This document shows, piece after piece, positions 26,497 to 34,276 of a DNA stretch of 64,000 nucleotides. The DNA is from Armatimonadia bacterium. Its GTDB lineage: Bacteria > Armatimonadota > Zipacnadia > Zipacnadales > JABUFB01. Within the stretch, counting starts at the first letter, position 1; each line of letters opens with the position of its first letter. Where the stretch lies: contig JBDKVB010000070.1 in assembly GCA_039679385.1 (NCBI GenBank), forward strand, positions 38,589 through 102,588. The letters run 5' to 3'. The notes under the pieces were generated by a model, which worked only from the letters and a program-made list of their open reading frames with translations, was not told where the DNA came from and did no database searches. The position numbers and the translations under genes are program-made.

Positions 26497-26640
26497 AAGG
26501 CACCTCACCCCCTGCCTTCGGCGTCCCTCTCTCCACGCAGTGGCGTAACGACGCGCCGCTTTGGGCGAGGGGGAAAGGCAACGGCGGAAGGCAAAGGCCC
26601 CTCACCCCGGCCCTCTCCCGGAGGGAGAGGGAGAGAAGCA
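26497..26640 (+). repeat. Modular intergenic repeat, copy E, with an inserted segment
   Basis: This copy lies in the 459-base divergent spacer 26295-26753. Modules are GAAGGCACCTCACCCC, CTGCCTTCGGC, an interrupted CCACGCAGTGGCG palindrome whose right arm (GCGAGGGGG) is displaced by about 19 bases (TAACGACGCGCCGCTTTGG), GGCAAAGGC units, and a perfect CCCTCTCCC-GGA-GGGAGAGGG hairpin (26611-26631). Elsewhere in the spacer I see only a weak TTGTCG/CGACAA inverted repeat (26694-26720) ahead of the esterase gene. Confidence 0.85.
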
Positions 26641-26753
26641 CGGCGACCCCTGCTGCTTCCCAGAGCGCGAGGGAGAAGGGTTCGTGTCGGCGCTTGTCGA
26701 ACTTCTTGGCGTTGCGACAACACACAATCCTCCTTCTCAGGAAGTGGTGCTTG

Positions 26754-28928
26754 ATGCGAGCAAGACAGATCATCCTGTCGCTGCTGGTGCTGGTTGTGGC
26801 GCTCGGGCCGGCATGGTCCGACGTCCGCCTGCCCCACGTCTTCGGAAGCCACATGGTGCTGCAGCGGGACATGGCAATGCCCGTGTGGGGATGGGCCGAA
26901 CCGGGCGAGCAGGTCACGGTGCGCCTCAGTGACAAGGCCCCGGTAACGACACAGGCCGGAGCAGAGGGCAAGTGGCAGGTGACTCTCCCGGCCGCGCAGG
27001 CTGGAGGGCCCTTCCAACTGAAGGTCACAGGGCGCAACGAGATCGTGCTGGACGACGTTGTGGTGGGCGAAGTGTGGGTGTGCTCGGGGCAATCGAACAT
27101 GGAGATGACGGTTCAGTCGAGCAACAACGCGGCCGACGAGATCGCCGCGGCCAACTTCCCGCTGATCCGGCAGATCAAGGTTCCACGGGTTACCGCAGGC
27201 TTCCCGTCAGAGGACTTTACGGGAGACTGGCAGGTCTGCAGCCCGACCACAGTGGCGCCCTTCACGGCGGCCGGCTACTTCATGGCCCGCGAGCTGTACC
27301 GCGAACTGGGTGTGGCCGTTGGCCTGATTAACACCTCCTGGGGAGGCACGCGCATTGAGCCGTGGACGCCGCCGGTTGGCTTCGCCCAGGTGCCGGCCCT
27401 CAAGAGCATCTACGACCAAGTGACACTGACCGACCCGCGGTCTGAGGCGTACAAGAAGATGCTGGGGGAGTATGTAACCGGCCTCGACAAGTGGATGGCG
27501 CAGGCCAGGACCTCGCTGGCAGAGTCGAAGCCTCTCGATCCCGCCCCGGCCTATCCCGATGGACTCAAGCCACTCACCGGCAACGGCCAACCGACCGCGC
27601 TGTACAACGCGATGGTGAGCCCGCTTATTCCCTTCGCGATTCGCGGCGCCATCTGGTATCAGGGCGAGGCGAACCACGGTGAGGGGATGCTGTACACCGA
27701 GAAGATGAAGGCGCTCATCGGTGGCTGGCGGGCGTTGTGGAAGCAGGGCGACTTCCCCTTCTACTATGTGCAGATCGCGCCGTACAACTACGGCAATGAG
27801 GATCCGAACATCCTGCCGACCTTCTGGGAAGCCCAGGGAGCTGCTGAGGCGATCCCGAACACCGGCATGGTCGTCACCAACGACATCGCCGACCTCACCA
27901 ACATCCACCCGAAGGACAAGCAGACAGTCGGCAAGCGTCTGGCGGCCCTGGCCCTCAAGGGTGCCTACGGGCGTAACGAGGTGGTGGCGAAGGGTCCGAC
28001 TTACAAGAGCATGAAGATCGAGGGCGACAAGATTCGGATCAGCTTCGACAACGTCGGCAGCGGTCTGGTCTCTCGCGACGGCAAGCCGCTGGACTGGTTC
28101 GAGATCATTGGCACGGACACTGACTTCGTGCCCGCTCAGGCCGTGATCGAGGGCGACACGGTGGTCCTGTCGTCGCCGGAGGTCAAGGAACCAGTCGCGA
28201 TGCGCTTCGCCTGGCACCGGGATGCGAACCAGAACCTGATGAACCGTGAGGGGTTCCCGGCACTGACCTTCCGGGCCGGCGAAGTGCCGCAGATCGACTG
28301 GATGGCGCTGAAGGTTAAGGAGGCCAAGCAGTACCAGTTGGTATACGAACTGGACCTCAAGAAGGCTGCACGGGACATCAAGTACGACATCGACAACCAT
28401 GCGGGGGTCGGTCCCTTCGACCGCATCGCCTACTACCTGGAGCTGCAGCAGTTCGGCAAGCCGAGCACCTATGTGTGGGTGTCGATGGACGCCTTCACCA
28501 AGGACGTCACCAAGATCGGCATCCCGACCATCGCTTCGAAGGCGGTGTTCCAGCAGAAGGTCTCGAACATGAACGTGGTTTCCAACGTGCGAAGTGTCGT
28601 CACGGGCGAGGGAATCACGACGGGCAACATCGAGTTCTGGCCCAACAACTACGGGGCGACGAACGCGGTCAACGTCGCGAGTGCGTCGGCGCAGGTCTGG
28701 GACTTCGGCGACCAGTACAGCGCGCCGGAGGATGGCTATGGCTCGATGCAGGTACACAACTACGGGGCGAAGCAGACGATCTTCGCCTTCAACAACTGGA
28801 AGGCCGGCGGAAGGGCCGACCTGGGGATTGGCAATAGCACCGGCGCCAATCCCGACTGGACCTTTGCTGCGAACGCCGACCAGTACAGCGTGCGCAAGCT
28901 GCGGGTGCTGGTGAAGCCGGCCGGGTAG
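26754..28928 (+). CDS. Secreted sialate O-acetylesterase-family protein with extra C-terminal domain
   Basis: A 724-aa exported esterase with signal peptide MRARQIILSLLVLVVALGPAWS. The SGNH/SASA core shows the nucleophile Ser114 in CSGQSNMEM, INTSWGGTRIEPW (block III), WYQGEAN (301-307) and the catalytic Asp/His segment DIADLTNIHP (His385). After the core and a short beta domain (~to residue 510) there is a ~200-aa module with PFDRIAYYLELQ and a jelly-roll-like end, seen in some long bacterial relatives. It should remove O-acetyl groups from sialic acid or, more broadly, acetylated polysaccharides outside the cytoplasm. The ATG at 26754 follows CAGGAAGTGGTGCTTG. It may assist the sialidase-like and lyase proteins elsewhere in the window. 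Confidence 0.9.
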   Translation: MRARQIILSLLVLVVALGPAWSDVRLPHVFGSHMVLQRDMAMPVWGWAEPGEQVTVRLSDKAPVTTQAGAEGKWQVTLPAAQAGGPFQLKVTGRNEIVLDDVVVGEVWVCSGQSNMEMTVQSSNNAADEIAAANFPLIRQIKVPRVTAGFPSEDFTGDWQVCSPTTVAPFTAAGYFMARELYRELGVAVGLINTSWGGTRIEPWTPPVGFAQVPALKSIYDQVTLTDPRSEAYKKMLGEYVTGLDKWMAQARTSLAESKPLDPAPAYPDGLKPLTGNGQPTALYNAMVSPLIPFAIRGAIWYQGEANHGEGMLYTEKMKALIGGWRALWKQGDFPFYYVQIAPYNYGNEDPNILPTFWEAQGAAEAIPNTGMVVTNDIADLTNIHPKDKQTVGKRLAALALKGAYGRNEVVAKGPTYKSMKIEGDKIRISFDNVGSGLVSRDGKPLDWFEIIGTDTDFVPAQAVIEGDTVVLSSPEVKEPVAMRFAWHRDANQNLMNREGFPALTFRAGEVPQIDWMALKVKEAKQYQLVYELDLKKAARDIKYDIDNHAGVGPFDRIAYYLELQQFGKPSTYVWVSMDAFTKDVTKIGIPTIASKAVFQQKVSNMNVVSNVRSVVTGEGITTGNIEFWPNNYGATNAVNVASASAQVWDFGDQYSAPEDGYGSMQVHNYGAKQTIFAFNNWKAGGRADLGIGNSTGANPDWTFAANADQYSVRKLRVLVKPAG

Positions 28929-28961
28929 TGCGGCTCGGTAACCAAGTGGAGCTACGACAGG

Positions 28962-29002
28962 AGACGGAACTGCCTGCCCTTCGCGGTCGGCGGTTCCGTC
29001 TT
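28962..29002 (+). terminator. Terminator-like hairpin after the acetylesterase gene
   Basis: AGACGGAACTGCC (28962-28974) pairs with GGCGGTTCCGTCT (28989-29001) with one G-U pair; the following sequence is T-rich (TTCTGGTTCT). The remaining bases to 29153 hold no convincing gene. Confidence 0.6.
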
Positions 29003-29153
29003 CTGGTTCTCGGGCACTGGTTGCCTGGGTATGCTGTCTTCTGGGCGTCGGCGGGAATTGTCGCGTTCTTGAACGAAACGTTAGGAGTTGGGAGAGACGG
29101 CGGTGGTAGACTCTTTTGTGATTCCATTCTGGTGTGCAAAGGAAGGGGTTACT

Positions 29154-30374
29154 ATGGAGCGGTTTACCACGCCCTTATTCGCGATGGTGCTGTTTGCCCT
29201 GTTGCTCCTCCTGCTCGGCGGCTGTGGGGCCGGGTTCTCCCCTACCTCGGACGGCCAGGGGACCGGTCCGATCTCGAGTGCTGCCGCCCCTAAGGCGGCG
29301 GGCGGTGCCGACCTGCAGCCCGTGCTGATCGGCTTCAAGAGCGCGCCTGGCCCCTCTGACCAGGGCCTCATCAAGAGCGCTGCGGGTAAGATCAAGTACA
29401 CCTATCATCTGATTCCTGCGGTGGCGGCGAGCCTGCCTGCTCAGGCTATCACCGCGCTCTCGCACAACCCCCGGATTGAGTACATTGAGCCGGACGCTGT
29501 AGCCACGGCGATTGGCGACACCCCTCCCTGGGGTGTCAGCCGCGTCAACGCCGACGACGTCTGGACGAGCGGCAACACCGGCGCCGGGGTCAAGGTAGCG
29601 GTGATTGACACCGGCATCGGCTACAACCACCCCGACCTCTCCGCCAACTACAAGGGCGGCTACGACTTCGTGAACGATGACAACGACCCCATGGATGACG
29701 AGGGCCACGGGACGCATGTCTCGGGCATCATCGCTGCGGCAGACGACAATGGGAACGTCGTGGGCGTGGCACCGGGTGCCGCCCTGTACGGCGTCAAGGT
29801 TCTCGACAGCAGGGGCTCCGGCTACTACAGCGACATCATCGCCGGCATCCAGTGGGCCGTGACAAACGGGATGAACATCGCCTCGATGAGCCTGGGCGGG
29901 ACGGTCGGGTCGAAGTCGCTGCAGAAGGCCTGCGATGCCGCCTACAAGGCGGAGGTGCTGGTGGTGGCGGCGGCCGGCAACTCCGGGAGGGCAAACGGGA
30001 AGGGCGACACAGTGTCGTACCCGGCCAAGTATGCCTCGGTCATCGCTGTGGCGGCGTCGGACAGCAACAACCTTCGGGCCTCGTGGTCCTCTACCGGCTC
30101 GGCAGTCGAACTGACCGCCCCGGGAGTGGGCATCCTATCCGACAAGCTTGGGGGCGGAACAGTCAGCTACAGCGGGACCTCCATGGCCTGCCCCCACGTG
30201 TCTGGGTGTGCGGCTCTCGTGATTGCCTCGGGAGTCACCAAGGCTGCTGATATCCGCAGTCGGCTTGACAGCACGGCCACGGATCTCGGTGCGGCTGGAC
30301 GTGACACTTGGTATGGCTATGGTCTGGTGAACGCGCAGAAGGCCGTGACCCCGTTGGCTCTCGCCTCGCGTTAG
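29154..30374 (+). CDS. Subtilisin-family (S8) serine protease, lipoprotein
   Basis: A 406-aa secreted protease. The N-terminus is a lipoprotein signal with lipobox LLGGC (Cys24), so the enzyme is probably membrane-anchored outside the cytoplasm. Residues ~55-115 look like an I9 inhibitor propeptide (PVLIGFKS, RIEYIEPDAVA). The catalytic triad is Asp152 (VAVIDTGIG), His185 (EGHGTHVSG) and Ser343 (GTSMACPHVSG), with oxyanion Asn276 (AAAGNSG). The mature domain ends with GYGLVNAQKAV, with no extra C-terminal domain. The ATG at 29154 follows AAAGGAAGGGG. A hairpin terminator follows, so it appears monocistronic. Likely an extracellular digestive or processing protease. Confidence 0.95.
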   Translation: MERFTTPLFAMVLFALLLLLLGGCGAGFSPTSDGQGTGPISSAAAPKAAGGADLQPVLIGFKSAPGPSDQGLIKSAAGKIKYTYHLIPAVAASLPAQAITALSHNPRIEYIEPDAVATAIGDTPPWGVSRVNADDVWTSGNTGAGVKVAVIDTGIGYNHPDLSANYKGGYDFVNDDNDPMDDEGHGTHVSGIIAAADDNGNVVGVAPGAALYGVKVLDSRGSGYYSDIIAGIQWAVTNGMNIASMSLGGTVGSKSLQKACDAAYKAEVLVVAAAGNSGRANGKGDTVSYPAKYASVIAVAASDSNNLRASWSSTGSAVELTAPGVGILSDKLGGGTVSYSGTSMACPHVSGCAALVIASGVTKAADIRSRLDSTATDLGAAGRDTWYGYGLVNAQKAVTPLALASR

Positions 30375-30402
30375 GTCAACTCAGGGTAGTAAGGTGAGCA
30401 TG

Positions 30403-30436
30403 AACGGCAGGAGCCAGGCGGCTCCTGCCGTTGTCG
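30403..30436 (+). terminator. Terminator hairpin after the S8 protease gene
   Basis: AACGGCAGGAGCC (30403-30415) and GGCTCCTGCCGTT (30420-30432) form a perfect 13-bp stem with loop AGGC, followed by a moderately T-rich stretch. Confidence 0.75.
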
Positions 30437-30533
30437 TGTTTGATAGAGCGGAATCTGCGTATTGCTGACAGGAGGTGCCGGACGTGAGGAGAGGCGCAAG
30501 GTACGGCTATAGGAAGCCGTTACACACAACCGG

Positions 30534-30610
30534 TTGACACGACTTTCCCGTTTCGCTATGTTAGTTATGTGGGTATATAAACGTCGGTCGTTTCGCAGGC
30601 CTTCGGGCCT
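30534..30610 (+). promoter_or_regulatory. Consensus-like promoter and TTCG leader hairpin before the first tandem pseudopilin
   Basis: TTGACA (30534-30539) and TATGTT (30557-30562) are separated by 17 bases, a very good sigma-70 promoter. The leader contains the hairpin AGGCC-TTCG-GGCCT (30597-30610) just before GAACGGAGGTG. The same hairpin and ribosome site recur before the downstream paralog. Confidence 0.75.
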
Positions 30611-30636
30611 ATCCTGAACGGAGGTGCATGAGGGGT

Positions 30637-31299
30637 ATGAGCAAGCGGACCGGCTTCACCCTGATCGAACTGCTCGTGGTCATCGCCATCATCGCGATCC
30701 TGGCGGCGATCCTCTTTCCTGTGTTCGCACGCGCGCGCGAGAAGGCACGCCAATCGAGCTGCCAGAGCAATCTGAAGCAACTCGGCCTCGCCTTCAACAT
30801 GTACATTCAGGACTACGACGAGCGTTTCCCGCGAGGGGCCGGGTACATTGCCCCGTCCAATCTTCTCTCCCCCGGCAATCAGGGCGAGTTCTTCCTGGAG
30901 CTTACCCCCTACATCAAGAACACGCAGATTTACAACTGCCCCTCGGGTCTCCAGAACGGCTTCGCGTGCGGTGGCGTGAGAGACACCTCTCTGGGCTTCG
31001 GTGTCGCGTATGCCCGCAATACGTGGATTGACCGCGACGCGATCGCTAGCATCGAGTACCCGGCCGCCTGCATTCTGCTTGCCGACGGTGGGTCCAACAA
31101 CTACATGCGGCTGTACTGCACGCAGGCAGAGGCGACGGCTGCGGGCTCCGGCAACTACGCCTGGTCCTGGAACCGACATAACGACGGCTGCAACTACCTC
31201 TTCGTCGACGGGCACGTGAAGTGGGTGACCTTCAACCCGAGCGCAGCGGGGAACTTCGGGAACATCAACTTCCATATGCACGAGACCTACCACCCGTAA
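30637..31299 (+). CDS. Pseudopilin-like protein, first of a tandem pair
   Basis: A 220-aa protein. The leader is MSKRTG, with cleavage at G-FTLIE, then the hydrophobic helix, [15 protein letters not shown] and [13 protein letters not shown]. The C-terminal motif is [16 protein letters not shown] (H-x9-DG) and the end is [13 protein letters not shown] 30637 is preferred over ATG 30628 because the paralog at 31603 begins at exactly this Met with the same spacing from GGAGGTG. It has its own consensus promoter and terminator, which suggests strong expression. It is probably a major pseudopilus or surface-fibre subunit; the pair likely arose by recent duplication. Confidence 0.92.
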   Translation: MSKRTGFTLIELLVVIAIIAILAAILFPVFARAREKARQSSCQSNLKQLGLAFNMYIQDYDERFPRGAGYIAPSNLLSPGNQGEFFLELTPYIKNTQIYNCPSGLQNGFACGGVRDTSLGFGVAYARNTWIDRDAIASIEYPAACILLADGGSNNYMRLYCTQAEATAAGSGNYAWSWNRHNDGCNYLFVDGHVKWVTFNPSAAGNFGNINFHMHETYHP

Positions 31300-31323
31300 C
31301 CGATACTGTTGCGACTACCCACG

Positions 31324-31355
31324 AGCGGGGCGCCGAAGGGCGTCCCGCTTTTTTG
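31324..31355 (+). terminator. Rho-independent terminator after the first tandem pseudopilin
   Basis: AGCGGGGCGCC (31324-31334) pairs with GGCGTCCCGCT (31339-31349) with one G-U pair and loop GAAG, followed by six Ts. Confidence 0.9.
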
Positions 31356-31506
31356 TGCGCGGCTGGTTTGGGCCGCGCTCTCGGCGGAGCAGTCTGGGCG
31401 CCGAGAGGAGGTGCTGCCGGGAGGGCGAGAAGCGTAAGATGGGCGGCGGCGATCGCTGTTAGGGGAGTGAGGGAAGAACTGAACGCTTGCAGGAGGATTT
31501 CGTCAG

Positions 31507-31576
31507 TAATATGTGCGAAGGAGTGCATTCCGGCCGCGTTGACGGAGGGAATGCGCCTGTGCGGGCCTTCGGGCCC
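31507..31576 (+). promoter_or_regulatory. Leader region of the second tandem pseudopilin
   Basis: The 303-base spacer 31300-31602 holds the terminator above, a candidate -10 TAATAT (31507-31512) with no good -35 at 16-18 bases, a 7-bp inverted repeat GCATTCC/GGAATGC (31525-31531 and 31548-31554), and the hairpin GGGCC-TTCG-GGCCC (31563-31576) just before GAACGGAGGTG. I see no small gene in it. Confidence 0.5.
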
Positions 31577-31602
31577 AATCCGAACGGAGGTGCTGACGGG
31601 AT

Positions 31603-32247
31603 ATGAGCAAGCGGACCGGTTTCACCCTCATCGAACTGCTGGTCGTCATCGCCATCATTGCAATCCTAGCTGCGATTCTCTTCCCTGTGTTTGCCCGCGC
31701 CCGCGAGAAGGCACGGCAAGCAAGCTGCCAGAGCAATCTCAAGCAGATTGGCCTCGCCTTCGCCATGTACGTGCAGGACTACGACGAACGCTTCCCGCGG
31801 GGCGCGACGTATGTTGCCCCGGCCACCATTCTTGACCCCCTCAACCAGGGCGAGTGGTTCCTGGAGCTTGCCCCGTACATCAAGAACACGCAGGTCTACA
31901 ACTGCCCTTCGGCCGTTCGCACCGGTTTCAGCTCCGGCGGTCTGACGGACACCTCTCTGGGCTTTGGGGTCGGGTACACCCGGAACCAGTTCATCGACAC
32001 CGACCCGATCGCCAACATCGAGTACCCAGCCGCCTGCATCCTGCTGACGGAGGGGACGAACAACTACTTCCGCATCTACTGCAAGGCCTCGGAGGGCGGC
32101 AACTACGCCTACAACTGGGACCGGCACAACGAGGGCTGCAACTACTTGTTTGTTGACGGCCACGTGAAGTGGGTGAAGTTCAACCCGAGTGCAGCAGGCA
32201 ACTTCGGGACGATCGACTTCCACACGCACGAGACCTTCCATCCGTAG
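31603..32247 (+). CDS. Pseudopilin-like protein, second of a tandem pair
   Basis: A 214-aa paralog of the preceding gene. Leader MSKRTG, cleavage at [43 protein letters not shown], and C-terminal [16 protein letters not shown] with end [10 protein letters not shown]. The two proteins match nearly residue for residue in the first 55 and last 40 positions and differ mainly in the middle (NPSAVRTG-type surface loop), as expected if the exposed head has diverged while the assembly parts are kept. The ATG follows GGAGGTGCTGACGGGAT. A terminator follows at once. Confidence 0.92.
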   Translation: MSKRTGFTLIELLVVIAIIAILAAILFPVFARAREKARQASCQSNLKQIGLAFAMYVQDYDERFPRGATYVAPATILDPLNQGEWFLELAPYIKNTQVYNCPSAVRTGFSSGGLTDTSLGFGVGYTRNQFIDTDPIANIEYPAACILLTEGTNNYFRIYCKASEGGNYAYNWDRHNEGCNYLFVDGHVKWVKFNPSAAGNFGTIDFHTHETFHP

Positions 32248-32272
32248 TTGTGGTATTATGCTGTGTCAACGC

Positions 32273-32308
32273 GCGGGGGACGCCGAGCGGCGTCCCCCGC
32301 TTTCTTTT
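32273..32308 (+). terminator. Rho-independent terminator after the second tandem pseudopilin
   Basis: GCGGGGGACGCC (32273-32284) and GGCGTCCCCCGC (32289-32300) form a perfect 12-bp stem with loop GAGC, followed by TTTCTTTT. The T run ends only 8 bases before the ATG of the next gene. Confidence 0.9.
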
Positions 32309-32316
32309 GTGAGACC

Positions 32317-34227
32317 ATGGATCAGAGAGATACCCGCATTGCAGACGCCCCAAGGGGGCAGGCCAAAGGGATCTGGGTCGGCTTCGGGATCGTGTTTCTC
32401 ACGGCCCTGACCGTCCGGCTTGCCGTCCTGCACCCGATCCTGGACTTCTACGATTTCATCAAGTACCCCGTTCTCGCTTCGTCGCTGATGCAGCAGGGCT
32501 CCCATGAGCCCTTCAATGCGAGCCCCCTGTACATCTACTTTTGGTGCGGAATGCACCGGATCTTCAACTACACCACCTTTGGCCCGCGGGTCGTGCAGCT
32601 TTTCATCGGCAGCCTCTCCTGCGGCCTCACCTACTTGTTGGCTTTGCGCTTCGTGCCCTGGGGCTGGGCGCTGGGGACCGGACTGGTGGCGGCCTTCTTC
32701 GCGCCCTTCGTGGCCCATGACGGTTGCTTCCTGTCGGAGTTCCTGGTGCTGTTCCTGAACGTGGCGGCCTTCGTGGCACTCTACCGGGCCTGGGACAAGG
32801 CGCATGTGGGATGGTGGGCCTTCTCGGGGATACTGTTAGGGCTGTCGGCCATTGCGAAGCCGAACATCGTGCTGCTCTTCCCCTTCCTGATTCTGTGGGG
32901 AGCCTGGGTGCCACGTGCGGAGCGTCGGCGGCAGGTAGTGGGCGCTTGCCTCGCCTGTGTCCTTGCCGGGTGTTTCGTGTTGGGGATCATGTGGCGCAAC
33001 TGGCGTGTCGGCGGTGAAGCGATTCCGGTGATGAGCGACGGCGGGATCGTGTTCTACATCGCCAACAACGTGCTGGACCGGGGCCTGTCCTACTACTGGC
33101 CGCGCAGTGAGCAACTCTTCCCGCTGGGGCAGCTTGACCCGACGCACCGGATCGCCCGGGAGATCGCCTGCAAGCTCACGGGAAGGCAGTTGTCGATCGG
33201 GGAATCCGGCGACTTCTGGTTCGCCAAGGGGCTGGAGTTCGCCCGGCAGCATCCGGGGCAGTATGCGTGGCTGGCCGTGCGCAAGGTGTTCTACTTCTGG
33301 AACGACTATGAAGTGCCCGATACGATGGCTCAGCATGTGCGGCTCACCGGGCTCAAGGGCTGGTGGTGGCTGCACTTCGGCCTGATCGCACCGCTGGCGC
33401 TGCTGGGGTTGATCACGGCGGCGCGGGACGTGCGCTCGTACCTGCCGCTGTACCTGTATGTGGGGCTGTACCTGCTGACCGCGATCCTGTTTGGGGTGGA
33501 GTCGCGCTACCGCTTGCCGGTGGTGCCGGTGCTGATGGTGTTCGCCGCGGATGCCGGTGTGTGGGTTGTGCGGACGGTGCGGTCGAAGCGCTGGGGACTG
33601 ATTGTGGCGGGGGTGGTTGTGGTCGGTCTGGCCGGCTGGGTGTGCAACGTGCGCGACTATGAAATCCGCAAGTCAGCCACCCGGATGGACATCAACTTGC
33701 AGCAGTTCGACCATGCGCAGGCGCTGGTTGACCGCCAGAAGTACCAGGAAGCGCTGCCGATTCTCGACGAGATCATCGGCCAAAAGAGGCTGTATGAGGC
33801 GGTCGTGGATGCCTGGTCACTGCGCTATCAGGCCTTGCGGGCGATGGGTGATCGGGCCGGTGCAGAGAAGGCCTTCGCGCAGGCGCTGGGACCCCTGGCG
33901 ACGGATCTTGTTCCGCCCTGGCCGGCAGCTTCGCGTGGCGACCTGGAGCAACAGGTGGCTCAGGATCCAGACAACGTCTTTGCACAGCGGGAACTGGGGT
34001 ATGTGGCGTGGAAGGAAGGCGACCTTGAGACGGCAGAGCGTGCCTTCCGGCGAGTGGTGTACCGGGCTCCGCCCCATGTGTCCGGGCACTACAATCTGGC
34101 GGTGGTGCTGACAGCCGAGAGCCAGACAGAGGAAGCCCGAGATGAGCTGCAGATCGCGCTTGACCTGATGCCCCAGATGCTCCCGGCTCAGGTGCTGCGA
34201 GACCAGCTTGGCCCCGGCGTGCCCTAA
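32317..34227 (+). CDS. PMT/ArnT-type membrane glycosyltransferase with C-terminal TPRs
   Basis: A 636-aa protein. The N-terminal ~430 residues carry about ten hydrophobic helices typical of polyprenyl-phosphate-sugar-dependent (GT-C) transferases. An acidic first loop (HPILDFYDFIKYP) corresponds to the catalytic Asp region of the PMT_2/GT39 group; FAPFVAHDGCFLSEFL and GVESRYRLPVVPVLM are further family-like segments. The last ~180 residues contain TPR-like helical repeats (QKYQEALPILDEI; ARRELGY-like region; GDLETAERAFRRVV). Likely role is transfer of sugar to a surface protein or lipid on the outer face of the inner membrane. The ATG at 32317 has only a weak GTGAG site and directly follows a terminator, so its own expression signal is unclear. 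Confidence 0.88.
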   Translation: MDQRDTRIADAPRGQAKGIWVGFGIVFLTALTVRLAVLHPILDFYDFIKYPVLASSLMQQGSHEPFNASPLYIYFWCGMHRIFNYTTFGPRVVQLFIGSLSCGLTYLLALRFVPWGWALGTGLVAAFFAPFVAHDGCFLSEFLVLFLNVAAFVALYRAWDKAHVGWWAFSGILLGLSAIAKPNIVLLFPFLILWGAWVPRAERRRQVVGACLACVLAGCFVLGIMWRNWRVGGEAIPVMSDGGIVFYIANNVLDRGLSYYWPRSEQLFPLGQLDPTHRIAREIACKLTGRQLSIGESGDFWFAKGLEFARQHPGQYAWLAVRKVFYFWNDYEVPDTMAQHVRLTGLKGWWWLHFGLIAPLALLGLITAARDVRSYLPLYLYVGLYLLTAILFGVESRYRLPVVPVLMVFAADAGVWVVRTVRSKRWGLIVAGVVVVGLAGWVCNVRDYEIRKSATRMDINLQQFDHAQALVDRQKYQEALPILDEIIGQKRLYEAVVDAWSLRYQALRAMGDRAGAEKAFAQALGPLATDLVPPWPAASRGDLEQQVAQDPDNVFAQRELGYVAWKEGDLETAERAFRRVVYRAPPHVSGHYNLAVVLTAESQTEEARDELQIALDLMPQMLPAQVLRDQLGPGVP

Positions 34228-34276
34228 GCATCGGCTACACGCACGGTCTGGTCCGAGACACCACGGCCCGGGGGCG

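Noticed and set aside
27207..28757. 516-codon open frame on the minus strand
   Set aside because: Antisense to the acetylesterase gene with its clear catalytic motifs; no ribosome site or domain.
28928..29293. 121-codon open frame after the acetylesterase gene
   Set aside because: It lacks a ribosome site, spans a terminator hairpin and overlaps the protease gene in another frame; no domain visible.
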